The position numbers and the translations under genes are program-made. From assembly GCF_001577835.2 (NCBI RefSeq), contig NC_029541.1:1669141-1733140 (forward strand): DNA of 64,000 nucleotides, in the 5' to 3' direction. Of the stretch, positions 1 to 27,424 are shown piece by piece. The notes below the pieces were generated by a model, which was given only the letters and a program-made list of their open reading frames with translations, made no database searches and was not told the origin of the DNA. Position 1 is the first letter of the stretch. Each line of letters begins with the position of its first letter. This stretch comes from Coturnix japonica. Taxonomy: Eukaryota > Chordata > Aves > Galliformes > Phasianidae.

Positions 1-194
1 TGACCCGGTGCCTGTCACCCATTGGGGTGGCCCAGAGCCACGTGTGTTGGATATGGGAAATTCCCTGTAGGAAGGAGCAGGATGGGCGTGGGGTGGGAGG
101 ATTGCAGCAGGGTCAGCGTTACAAAGCTGGGATTAATGGGGAAGGGGCTCTCGGGGGTCCGGCCCCTCACCAAACACCCCCATACCCCGCTCAG

Positions 195-3100
195 CTGTCC
201 CTGCTCCGCTGCACCCTGCTCTCATCCCTCCTCCTGTGCTGCATCCATGAGACACAGCAGAACAGCTACTGCCAGCAGATCATCACCGAGCGGCACCTGG
301 AGCATCTGCAGGACCTGGTGAGTGCCCCCATGGTGCCAGCGGGCGACTGGCGGCCCTACAAGCTCCAACCCCGCTTTAGGATCCCAATAGTGGCACCCAG
401 CAGCCGGGCACCCGCGGGCACACGAGTGGCATCGTGCCGGGAGGAGCAGCCGTGTGTATGAGCCGGGGGCAGGGAGTGGGGGCAGCATAGGGGGCAAATG
501 GGGGGTGCTGCTTTTTGGGGCCGTGATGGTTGTGCAGGGGTTAAGCCGAGGAATCCGGCTGCATTCCTGAGTCCAGCTGCTTGCCTGGAAGCTGGGCTGG
601 CAACGGGGCTGTGGGTGGGTGGCAGGCGGGGAGGGGGGTCACGGAGCCAGCCGGGCTGGGGCCATGGGAGCGTGTGTGTGTCCTATGGGGTGCTCAGCAT
701 GGGGAGCCCCAGCCCAGCCCCATAGTGCCCCAGCCCAGCCCCATAGTGCCCCAGCCCAGCCCCATAGCGCTGCTGCCCGTGCTGGCCCCGCGCTCACCTC
801 GGTGCAGGCATCACAGCTGTGGGTGCTGTGTGCAGGGAATCGGGCCATGCAGGGATTTGTGTGTTGGCCATGTGGGTGCGTTTGGAGCAGATTAAATTTG
901 GCCTTTTTGCAGCTCGAGGGATGGATCCCGAGCTGAGCTCAGCTCGTAACCGCTGCGTGTAACCGCTGCATTGGGGCTGAGGAGCCTCTTCCTCTATGGC
1001 AGATGCTCTGTGTGCAATACAGGCTGTGTATATGGGGAAGGTTTGCTGTGCAGCACAAGCAGCCGCCGTGGCTTTAGGGTGGGGGGTGTCGAGAGGGGCT
1101 GAATGCAGGCCATGGTTTCCCAGCTGGAGATGGAGCCCTCTCCTCCTCCGGAGTTTGCAAAGCAAAGCAAAGCAGAGCAAAGCAGAGCAGAGCAGAGCAA
1201 AGCAAAGCAAAGCAGAGCAAAGCAAAGCAGAGCAAAGCAAAGCAAAGCAAAGCAGAGCAAAGCAAAGCAGAGCAGAGCAAAGCAGAGCAGAGCAGCCGGC
1301 CCTTATTGCAGCCCCGCGGGATAATGGAGCAATTGTTTCCAGTGCTGCACGGCTCTGCTGGCAGCTCAGGCTGCGATGGATGCAGGCCCGGAGGCTGCAC
1401 GCCCTGCAGGAGGGTTTGGCTTTGGCCGGGTTGTTTGGGGGATTTTCCTCCTTTTGTAATGGGAAGGAGAGGTGGCAGCGGGCAATGCTCCATCCCTGCC
1501 CCATATCCCCATCCCTGCCCCATCCCTTCCATCCCTGCCCCATCCCTGCTCCATCCCTGCCCCATCCCTGCCCCATCCCTGCCCCATCCCTGCTCCATCC
1601 CTGCTCCATCCCTGCTCCATCCCTGCTCCATCCCTGCCCCATCCCTGCCAGCACAACAGGGGGGTGCAGCATTAAGGGGAGGAGGAGGATGGTGTGGGCT
1701 GAAGCAGGAGCCCCCTGTGCTGTGGGCTTGGGGGGGTTTGCACACATGTGGGTCCAGGGCTGTGACCCCATGCTCCATCCCTGCAGGCGGACACACAGAT
1801 GCAGCAGCCTGGCACCGTGTCCTTCAGATTCATCAGCAAGATGAGGCTGGTGAGTGGCCCCTGGATGGGCAGAAAGGGGGGTGGGGTGTCCCTATGGGGT
1901 GTGTCCCTATGGGGTGACCTTATAGTGTGTCCCTATGGGGTCTCCCTATGGGGTGTCTCTATGGGGTGTCCCTATGGGGTGTCCTTGTGGAGTGTCCTTA
2001 TAGTGTGTCCCTATGGGGTGTGTCCCTATGGGGGTGTCCTTATAGTGTGTCCCTATGGGGTGTCCTTATGGGTTGTGTCCCTATGGGGTGTGTCCCTATG
2101 GGGTGTCCTTATAGTGTGTCCCTATGGGGGTGTCCTTATGGGGTGTCCCTATGGGGTGTCCCTATGGGGGTGTCCTTATGGGGTGTCCCTATGGGGTATC
2201 CCTATGGGGTCTCCCTATGGGGTGTGTCCCTATGGGGGTGTCCTTATGGGCGTGTCCTTATGGGGGTGTCCCTATGGGGGTATCCTTATGGGGTGTCCCT
2301 ATGGGGGTATCCTTATGGGGTGTCCCTATGGGGGTGTCCTTACGGGGTGTCCCTATGGGGTGTGTCCTTATGGAGTGTCCTTATAGTGTGTCCTTATGGG
2401 GATGTCTCTATGGGGGTGTCCCTATGGGGTGTCCTTATGGAGTGTCCTTATAGTGTGTCCCTATGGGGGTATCCTTATGGGGTGTCCTTATGGGGTGTCC
2501 CTATGGGGTGTCCCTATAGTGTGTCCCTATGGGTTGTGTCCTTATGGGGTGTCCCTATGGGGGTATGCTTATGGGGGTGTCCTTATGGGGGTGTCCCTAT
2601 GGGGTGGCCCTATAGGGTATCACTATGGGGTGAGTCCTTATGGGGTCAGGCCCTATGGGGTGTGTCCTTACGGGGGTGTCCTTACGGGGGTGTCCTTACG
2701 GGGTGTCCTTATGGGGTGTCCTTATAGTGTGTCCCTATGGGGGTGTCCCTATGGGGGTATCCTTATGGGGGTGTCCTTATGGGGGTGTCCCTATGGGGTG
2801 TGTCCTTATAGTATGTCTCTATGGGGGTGTCCCTATGGGATGCATTTGCTGTCCCTGGGCAGGGTGGGATATCAGTGCTCCCTCTGCCCATGCAGTTTCT
2901 CACTGTGGGGCTCCGTCTCCTCCCAGAACGATTCCATCTGCTACGTGAAAGCCGCCTTCCCATTGCTGGGCACCATCCTGAACAGGACGACGTTCAAAGA
3001 GAACTCAGCCAACGCCAACAAGATGAAGACGGTGCGAAGGATGTACGAGAACATCGACGAGAACGTGGACCCCTGCATCAGGGAGGAGGACGATGAGGAG

Positions 3101-6100
3101 CACGCGGTGGGCACATGGGGGGGCCCATGATGTGGGCTTAGAGCTGGGTGCTGTCTGGCACCCTGATGGTGCCCTGATGGTGCCCTTATGGTACCCTTAT
3201 GGTACCCTTATAGTGCCCTTATGGCACCTTTATGGCACCTTTATGGTATCCTTATGGTGCCCTTATGGCACCCTTATGGCACCCTTACGGCACCCTTATG
3301 GCACCCTTACGGCACCCTTATGGCACCCTTACGGTACCCTTATGGCACCCTTACGGTACCCTTATGGCACCCTTATGGTACCCTTATGTTACCCTTATGG
3401 CACCCTAATGGCACCTTTATGACACCTTTATGGCACCCTTATGGCACCCTTATGGCACCCTTATGGCGCCCTTATGGTGCCCTTATGGTGCCCTTATGGC
3501 ACCCTTATGGCGCCCTTATGGTGCCCTTATGGCACCTTTATGGCACCTTTATGGCACCTTTATGGTACCCTTATGGCACCCTTATGGCACCCTGATGGCA
3601 CCCTTATGGCACCTTATGGCACCTTATGGCACCTTATGGCACCTTATGGCACCTTATATGGCACCTTATGGCACCTTATGGCACCTTATGGCACCTTATG
3701 GCACCTTATGGCACCCTGATGGTGCCCTGATGGTACCCTTATGGTACCCTTATGGTGCCCTTATGGTGCCCTGATGGTATCCATATGGTACCTATATGGC
3801 ACTATATGGTACCTATATGGCACCTATATGGCACTATATGGTACCTATATGGCACTATATGGCACCCTTACGGTACCCTTACGGCACCCTTACGGCACCC
3901 TTACGGCGCCCTTACGGCGCCCTTATGGTACCCTTATGGTACCCTTATGGTGCCCTGATGGTGCCCTTATGGTGCCCTTATGGTGCCCTTATGGTACTCT
4001 TATGGCACCCTTATGGCGCCCTTATGGCACCCTATGGCACCCTATGGCACCCTATGGCACCCTATGGTACCCTATGGCACCCTATGGCACCCTATGGCAC
4101 CCTATGGCACCCTATGGCACCCTATGGCACCCTATGGTACCCTTATGGCACCCTGATGGCACCCTTATAGTACTCTTATGGTACCCTTATGGTGCCCTTA
4201 TGGTGCCCTTATGGCACCCTTATGGCACCCTTATGGCACCCTTATGGTACCCTTATGGTACCTTTATGGCACCTTTATGGTACCCTTATGGCACCCTGAT
4301 GGCACCCTTATAGTACTCTTATGGCACCCTTATGGTACCCTTATGGCACCCTTATGGCACCCTTATGGTACCCTTATGGCATCTTTATGGTACCCTTATG
4401 GTGCCCTTATGGTGCCCTTATGGTACCCTTATGGTGCCCTTATGGCACCCTTACGGTACCCTTATGGCACCCTTATGGCACCCTTATGGCACCCTTATGG
4501 CACCCTTATGGTACCCTTATGGTGCCCTGATGGTGCCCTTATGGTACCCTTATGGCACCCTAATGGTACCCTTATGGCACCCTGATGGCACCCTTATAGT
4601 ACTCTTATGGCACCCTTATGGCACCCTGATGGCACCCTTATAGTACTCTTATGGCACCCTTATGGCACCCTTATGGTACCCTTATGGCATCTTTATGGTA
4701 CCCTTATGGCGCCCTTATGGCACCCTTACGGCACCCTTATGGCACCCTTATGGCACCCTTATGGTGCCCTTATGGTGCCCTGTGTGACCTGTGCTGCTGA
4801 GCTGATGGTGCCCCATCCCGCAGCTCTCTGAGATGTGCTTTGAGGAGTTCACCACGTCCCCCTACGAGATGCTGGTGCTGGTCAGACAGTTCTTCCAGGA
4901 CATCAAACAGCTGCTGCAGAATAAGGAGACCTTTGGGAAGGATTGCAGCCAGGTGTACCGCAGTGCGTGCGCGGGGCAGCACAGCTCATCCCCAGGTACG
5001 GATGTGCATCCTGCCCTGCCATCGTGTGCATGGAGCAGCTTGGAGCTGCGTGTGTTGGGAGCTGTGGGGCTGTGTTTGGGGCTGGGGGTGGGAGGGGGGG
5101 CAGAGATGGGGATGCAGCCCCAGAATGGGGCTGGGGGTGAGACTATGGGGAGATGAAGGCGGCTCCATCCTCATGGAGGTGTCAGGCTCCAAGCCACATT
5201 GCAGCTCGTGCCTCAGTTTCCCCTTAGTGCCTTAGTGCCGGGTGATGCCGAGTGCTGCCCTGTGTCAGTGCTGCCATCCGTGTTTGTGTGAGTGCCGCGC
5301 TGTCTGCATGCCCGTGGAGGAGCCGGCTCAGTGTTGGCTGTGCCTTGTCACCGCTGCTCCGTGGGGATGTCACACGTGTCCGGCTCCCACCATTGATGCT
5401 GCATCGTGGATAACCCCTCACTGCCAGCTCAGGGACCCGGTGACGGGCTAATAACACTTGTCCTGTCGCTCTGCCTTGCTGCTATGTCCAGCCCTGCCTG
5501 CTCCCTGCCTGCTCCCTGCTCCCCTCTGTTCTCCTCTTCGGGACACAGGGGGGTCCCCCCCCCTCGGAGCTGCTTCCTGCCGGTGACCCCACGGCCGTCT
5601 CTTCTCTCTGCTTCTTTCAGGTGTGGGGACAGATCCCGACTGCAATTGCCTGTCCCCTGCCCTCCCTTCTGCCACCCAGCCCTCCCTCTCCGCTGCCACC
5701 GGTGCCGGTGGGGACGCGGCACCCTCTAGCACCAGGGTCCCTTATCGGCAGCTCGGTGGCGTCCCGGCCGAGTTAGGCAGCAGTGCCCCGTCCGAGCCCC
5801 CCGGTAGCACGGAGGGTAGCTCGGGAGCCGACGAACTGCCCGGGATCGGGCTCGGCGACGCGTCGGCGCCGTCCCCCAGCGCGCAGCGGACGCTCGGAGC
5901 CCTCCTGGATCCGGCCTCCAGCTCCGGCCCGAAGGCTGCGGACGTTTCCATCCCATCCCACGGGATCCCGGACGAAGGCGCCGGGACCTCCGTCCTCCCG
6001 CATCGGCTCCCTTCGCCCCGAGGCATCGCTCAGCGCCGTCCCACCGACAGCCCCGAGCGGGTCACGCAGCTCCGCTTCTCCAGGATGGCTCCGCCGCTGC

Positions 6101-6731
6101 GGGGACGGGCGGACGGCGGCCCCGGGGACGGGGCGAGGGCTGGGGGCTGGGGGCTGAGCCGGCTGCGGGAGCACGAGGACGGAGGGGCCGGACCCAGGTT
6201 TGATTCGAGCTTTGTTCTGAGCGCAGAGCAGCGCAGGAACGAGCCGCCGTCGGGCAGCGAGGGGCACCGGGAGCTGCTGGTGTATGTCCCGGTGGGCAGC
6301 GTGGTGGCCGTGCTGCTGGCCATGGGCGGGCTGCTCTTCTACAAGTATAGAGCCAAGGTGAGACCCCAGCCCGGCCTCAGTTTCCCCCGTACCCCAAGTT
6401 GAAGGGGGGACCCTGAGGGCCGCCCCATTGCAGGGAATTGGGGTGATGCTGACCGGCACTGGGGGTGTTTTTTGGGGGGCTCCAGGTGGGAGCCCCCTCC
6501 CCATCCTCACCCCTCCCTCCCTCCAGGTCCTACAGCGGCCGTTAGAAGAGGGGGGCTGCGACCCCGAGGAGCCGGAGACCAGGTGGGTGCCATCCCAATC
6601 TGGAGACCCCCCCCCACCCTACGCTTACCCCAACCGGGGCACCCCGGCCCTAAACCCCCCGCTGGGTTTTGCCCCTCAGGGCGCTGCGGGGAGCGGAGCG
6701 ATGCTCGGAGCTGGAGACACAGGAGCTGTGA
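195..6731 (+). CDS. CSF1: Macrophage colony-stimulating factor 1, 5'-incomplete (first coding exon lies upstream)
   Basis: Secreted/membrane-anchored four-helix cytokine, ligand of CSF1R, driving monocyte-macrophage and osteoclast growth. Coding exons: 195-317, 1787-1849, 2927-3106, 4824-4995, 5621-6357, 6527-6582, 6680-6731 (460 codons plus TGA). All junctions are GT-AG and in phase. The first exon holds the end of a leucine-rich signal peptide and then YCQQII. The cytokine domain runs through 4824-4995, with cysteines in SICYVK, DPCIRE, EMCFEEF, KDCSQ and RSAC, and sequons NDS and NRT. The large 5621-6357 exon encodes a Ser/Pro/Gly-rich stalk and one membrane segment (VYVPVGSVVAVLLAMGGLLF, near 6280-6340) followed by KYRAK. 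The cytoplasmic tail ends ETQEL. The initiator ATG exon is not in the window. The cysteine that links the two chains in mammals appears replaced by glycine (see findings). Confidence 0.96.
720..772 (+). repeat. 21-bp tandem repeat, about 3 copies
   Basis: AGCCCAGCCCCATAGTGCCCC repeats in the CSF1 intron between 318 and 1786. The rest of this intron holds the two arrays listed next and no other feature I can name. Confidence 0.7.
1157..1294 (+). repeat. Pentamer microsatellite (AAAGC/AGAGC)n
   Basis: About 27 pentamers mixing AAAGC and AGAGC in the CSF1 intron upstream of the 1787 exon. The unit has no stop in several frames, so long spurious ORFs run across it on both strands. Confidence 0.95.
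1485..1652 (+). repeat. 11-bp minisatellite CCATCCCTGCC/CCATCCCTGCT
   Basis: About 14 units, partly imperfect at the left end, 130 bp upstream of the acceptor of CSF1 exon 1787-1849. Confidence 0.9.
1880..2846 (+). repeat. Large minisatellite, 13-15 bp unit TGTCCCTATGGGG
   Basis: It fills almost the whole intron between CSF1 exons 1787-1849 and 2927-3106. Units vary between 13 bp (TGTCCCTATGGGG), 14 bp (one extra G) and 15 bp (extra TG), with variants CTTATGGGG, CTTATAGTG and CTTACGGGG. It starts about 30 bp after the donor and ends about 80 bp before the acceptor. Open frames across it are artefacts of stop-free units. Confidence 0.97.
3163..4788 (+). repeat. Very large minisatellite (about 1.6 kb), 10-12 bp unit CCCTTATGGCA
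   Basis: It occupies the intron between CSF1 exons 2927-3106 and 4824-4995. The main unit is 11 bp (CTTATGGCACC/CTTATGGTACC/CTTATGGTGCC). Local blocks have 10-bp units (ACCTTATGGC, about 3607-3715; ACCCTATGGC, about 4025-4140) and 11-12-bp CTATATGG units (about 3785-3862). Longer blocks recur, for example one containing GATGGCACCCTTATAGTACTC at about 4150, 4300, 4580 and 4630, which suggests segmental amplification. The array ends about 35 bp from the acceptor. Confidence 0.97.
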
Positions 6732-7912
6732 GGTGAGGGGGGGGGGCAGGACCCCGATCTTTGGGTGGGGGGGGGGTCTCCCGGCTGGGCTGGGAGGGGA
6801 CACGGCAGGGCTGAGTCTCAGCAGGGCGGTTCAGCAGCCCGTTCATCCATAACCGTTCTGAAGTTCGAACCCACCATAACCTCATTTCCCACCCTCTTTA
6901 TCTCCCCAGCGCCCCCCGGCGGGATGTGACGCTGCTCGGTGTGGGGGGGACGGCTGTAGTGTGGCCTCCCCCCATCCAATGACCCCCCAGCCCCGTCCCG
7001 CAGCTGGAACCCGCACAACCCACGGGTGAGGATGGAAGGACGGGGCGGTGCAGCCCCCCAGGACCCTGGAGATGGGGCGGGCGGCACCATTGGGCTCCAT
7101 TGGGACGGCGTTGGATGCTGCGAGTGGAACATCTCCCCCCATCCGTCCACGTTTCCCATTGCTCCTCTATGACACCCGGCACTGGGGGACCCTATGGGGG
7201 GGGGGGGGGACCCCTCCTGCATCCCACTGAGGATCCATGGGCCTGCAAAGGGGAAACCTTCACACTGTGAATATTTAAGACCCGCGGTGCCGTCCCCATC
7301 TCACAATCCCAAGCTGGACTTGGGAGCTGCTCAGCTTCAATATGGACGTGATGGATAAATCCTTTATCCAACCAATGCACTTTGGGGGGGGTTCCCCCCT
7401 CCCTGCAGGGTTATGGCTGCGAGCTGGTCTCGCCCCCAGACTGGATTTAAGTTGCTGGAGCACAGCATGGCACCATTGATTGAATGGGTTTGGGGTGCAG
7501 CCGAACCCAAACTGCATCCCAGCCCACACAGCAGCCCTCCCTTATATATCTGTTATATCCAAAGGGAACGGGACGGAGCCACGCTCAGCTTTATGGGGTT
7601 GTTTTGGAAGCATTAGGGTTTGGTTTTCTATGCGTATTTATGGACTGCCAATAAGAGGCATTAAATGGGGGGGGGTGGAAGTGGGGGCTGAGCTGGTGCT
7701 GGCTCAGCACATGGAAATGGGGGGGTTTAAGGTGGGGGGGGGGCGGCAGCTTTTGGGGCTATTTCTGCCTCTTGTCTCATTTTTTTTTGTACAGCGAAAT
7801 GGTGGAAATATTTTATACAAAGTCATTTAAAGAAGGTCTATTTAAGGAAAAAGAAGAGAAGACAGCTTGTATATTTAATGTTATTAATAAAGATGGACGT
7901 GCAGCACCACCG
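6732..7912 (+). other. CSF1: CSF1 3'UTR: short intron plus terminal non-coding exon and poly(A) signal
   Basis: One base after the TGA a donor (AG|GTGAGG, intron from 6733) follows. The best acceptor is CCGCAG ending at 7003, so a non-coding last exon of about 7004-7910 is inferred. AATAAA lies at 7886-7891, after an AT-rich stretch (7790-7890) that stands out from the GC-rich surroundings. The acceptor near 6909 is an alternative. The exact cleavage site is not visible. Confidence 0.6.
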
Positions 7913-9696
7913 TGTGGGAGCTGGGAATGGGGGGGGGGGGGGGCACAGTTTGGGGCTGGGGGAGGCACTTGGTCCCATAGCAGATATAGGGATGGTGGGA
8001 AATCAGTTCTCTATCTCTGCTGTCTCATTTTGGTCCCGTTTTGGGCTGTCCCTCTCCTATGGGAAAGGCTGGGGGAGGATGGTGTGTTAACCCCAGGCTG
8101 CTCTGGCCCCGAGCTGGGGCTGATCCAATGCTTATAACCCCCCCCCCTCAATGTAGTGGGGGCTGCAGGGTGAGCTCTGGGTATGGCTGGGATCAGGGCT
8201 CACCCTGATCCTGTTTTCCTGTTGATCCATACAATAGTTCACGGTCACTGGGATGCACCCGGCCTTCCTGCCACCCCCCATCCCCACACTGCCAATGGGG
8301 GGGGGGGGTGCAGGGCTGGACACCCCCCCCCCGACCCTGCAATGAATGCAGGAGGAGGCAAAGCAGCTGCTAAAAGCAAACACACTTGAGGTTCACTTCC
8401 TGCAAGCACTTCACTTGGAGAGGCAGAGCAGCACGAGGCATTTCCTTCTTATCTCCCCCCCCCCCATACCCCAGACCCCCATCCCTCTCTATGTGCTAAT
8501 CCAGTTCCCTATGGGAAGGTTTGGGGGGGGTTCAGTGGGGTATGTGAGTTCTATAGGGTCACCTGCGCTGTGGTGGACGTGCAGCTCAGGGCTTTGCAGC
8601 TTTGGGGTTGTAGGATGAGCCCCCCATTGCTCGCTATGGGGGGAGCCCCATGTGGGCCCTATAGGGCCGTGTTTGCTGACAAACAGGATTCCTCGAGGGC
8701 AGCTGACTCAGCCCAGCCCTTCCTCTCCCCTGCAGCCCCGGGGGTTTCCCAGCTCCACATCCCCTTCCCAAGGAAGTGGGACCTATATATATCCGTCCGG
8801 ATCTGGGCCATAGTGATTATGGTCTGTGTGTGTGTGTGGGGGGGTGATTGGGGTCAGAGGATGTTCGGGTTGTTCTGTGGGGGGGCTGGGGGCAGCGAGT
8901 CCCTGCCCTGATGGAGGGTTAAGCTGAATGATGGCTGTGGGGCAGTGGGGATGGAGGAGAGGCCATGGGGAGGGGGGGAGAAATGGGGGGAGAAGGCACG
9001 GGGAGGAGATTTTGGGGGTAAAACTGACAGTTTTGGGAGCCCTAAGGGTGGGTTGGGGGGAGCAAAAGCTCAGAGCCCATTTTTGGGAGCTTTAATGGGG
9101 GGATGGAGCCAATCCATGTTCCTACAGCAGGGAGGGGGATCATCCCTCCTAAAGGAGAGCCCCCATGGGGGGATTTTTACACCTTAAAAGCAGGTGAGGT
9201 GCCGAGATGGGGCTGAAAACCCAAAGTCTGAAGTGGGGGGGGGGAGGGATGAAGCATCAGCACTGGGGTGGCTGTGGATGGGGCACCGTCGGACCACAGC
9301 CTTCCCTATGGGGCAGCAGGGACCACAGCCCTCCCTATGGGGCCGCAGACTGCTGACGGGGCAGCGCCGTCCCGGAAAGCACCGCGGGGCCGCGGTTCCC
9401 CACTGGGGGTTATAGGGACGGAACGGAGCGATCCCGGCCACCCTGATGGGATGGAGGGTTGTGTCGAGTGAGGACCGGCCCGGGCCCGATCTGCGGTCAG
9501 ACAGAGCAGTTTTGGTTAAGGGGAAAACTATGAGCTGCGATGCTGCAACGCTGCTGGCTCTGTGGGTTCATCGCTGTGGGGCTGGAGGGGGGACGAGCAA
9601 TGAGGGGAGGTACATGTGTGTAACCCCATTGCTGGGTATGGGGGGGGTAAGGGTGGGAAATGGGGATCCCAAGGGGGAAGCGGAGCCATTCAGTGC

Positions 9697-9761
9697 TGGA
9701 TGGATGGATGGATGGATGGATGGATGGATGGATGGATGGATGGATGGATGGATGGATGGAC
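9697..9761 (+). repeat. (TGGA)n tetranucleotide microsatellite
   Basis: About 16 uninterrupted TGGA units. Confidence 0.97.
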
Positions 9762-10005
9762 AGCAGCACCATCAGCCCGTATCAAGGAGGGACGTGGCCC
9801 TTGGGAGCACCATGGGGGGCTGAGCTGAGGGTGCTGACCCCCCCCCCCGTGCATTACAGCCCATCCCAGCCCGTCCCCACCATGATGGATGCTTGTTCCT
9901 TGGATCTGGCTGCCCCTAGAGCTGTGCTTGGGGCTGCCCTGACCCAGCGCAGAACAGAGAGCTCAGCCCTCCAGGAGGATGGAAGGGAGGTGGGTGGGGG
10001 CGAGG

Positions 10006-10046
10006 ATTCTCTGGGTCCCTTCCAACCCAAACCATTCCATGTCTCT
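10006..10046 (+). mobile_element. CR1 LINE 3'-end fragment
   Basis: Contains GGGTCCCTTCCAACCCAAAC followed by CATTCCATG, the typical 3' end of chicken-type CR1 retroposons. It is severely 5' truncated (about 40 bp). Orientation is plus. Confidence 0.65.
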
Positions 10047-10136
10047 GTTTCTCAGTTTATTTATGACTGAATCAGATCATAGTGGGGTTAAGCTTCTTTA
10101 TTCATTCTTTTATCTGTTTATTTATGCATTATGTCC

Positions 10137-10406
10137 TCATCCTCATCCCATCCCATCCCATCCCATCCCATCCCATCCATCCTCCATTCCAACCCATCCT
10201 CCATCCCAACCCATCCATCCTCCATCCCAACCCATCCCATCCCTTCTCACCTCATTCCCATCCATTTTCATCCCATTCCCATCCCACCCCATCCCATCCC
10301 ATCCATGCCCATCCCATCCCCCGCCATCCCCATCCACCCATCCCCATCCCATCCATCCCATCCATCCCATCCCATCCCATCCCATCCCATCCCATCCCAT
10401 CCCATA
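10137..10406 (+). repeat. (CCCAT)n pentamer array with CCATC variants
   Basis: A 270-bp array of CCCAT units with interspersed CCATCCTCCATCCCAA variants, 110 bp upstream of the AHCYL1 CRE palindrome. The longest pure block is at the right end (about 10365-10405). Confidence 0.95.
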
Positions 10407-10509
10407 GTCCTCCCGTGGCGGTCCATTCCCCCCTTCCACCACTAGGTGGCGCCATGGTGCCGCTCCCGTTTCCATCCCGTCTCTTCTATCTCCCCGCCTC
10501 ACTCATCCA

Positions 10510-26938
<16,429 letters not shown>

Positions 26939-27424
26939 CGGACCATCCCTATGAAGGACCAGACCACCCCAGGCAACATTAGGGCGATGACTTTTTAAAG
27001 ATCATTTCATTCCGGTTCGCTTTTCGTTTTTTCTTTTAACCAACAAGGAAACCTTCTTTTTACATTGACCAGCGTGATTTTACAGGCCACTTTTCCTTTT
27101 CCTTCTCATTTTCACCCTCCTGTTTTGGTCTCATCTCTGTGGTCTCACAGCCTGAGATCCTCTCCCTGCTTCAATGTGGCTGAGGCCGCTGGTGGCTCCC
27201 AGCCTTGTTCCCCCTCCTGCTGTATGAAGGGCAATCTGTTTTTTAACCTACCTGCAGATCCAGAGATGCTCTTCTACCTTTACCCGAATGTCTTCTTTTC
27301 TTTGTGTGGATTATCTGCAACTTCTAAATTGCCTTAAAGAGCCCAGTTTTAGCTGCTAGTTCAATGCTCCTCGCTCTGCTCGGGAGCAGAGTGGCACCTG
27401 CTGGCCACCTCGTGAATAGGAGAC

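Larger units (their letters stand above)
7913..10500. other. CSF1-AHCYL1 intergenic interval
   Basis: No exon-like sequence seen. It holds G-runs, one CR1 tail, a TGGA microsatellite and the (CCCAT)n array listed separately. Two possible regulatory spots are an ETS/PU.1-type CACTTCCTG at 8394-8402 and GCTGACTCAGC at 8702-8712, a Maf/NF-E2-type motif. Confidence 0.6.

Noticed and set aside
1799-2727. Long open frames with CPYGVSLWG repeats
   Set aside because: Translation of the TGTCCCTATGGGG array in a CSF1 intron; overlapping frames are equally open.
3093-4643. Series of open frames with MAPLWHPYGTL repeats
   Set aside because: Translation of the CCCTTATGGCA array in a CSF1 intron.
5773-6510. 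245-codon minus-strand frame opposite CSF1
   Set aside because: Shadow of the GC-rich stalk exon of CSF1 on the other strand; no splice or domain support.
10137-10406. (CCCAT)n as interstitial telomere repeat
   Set aside because: Vertebrate telomere repeat is CCCTAA/TTAGGG; the unit here is a different pentamer.
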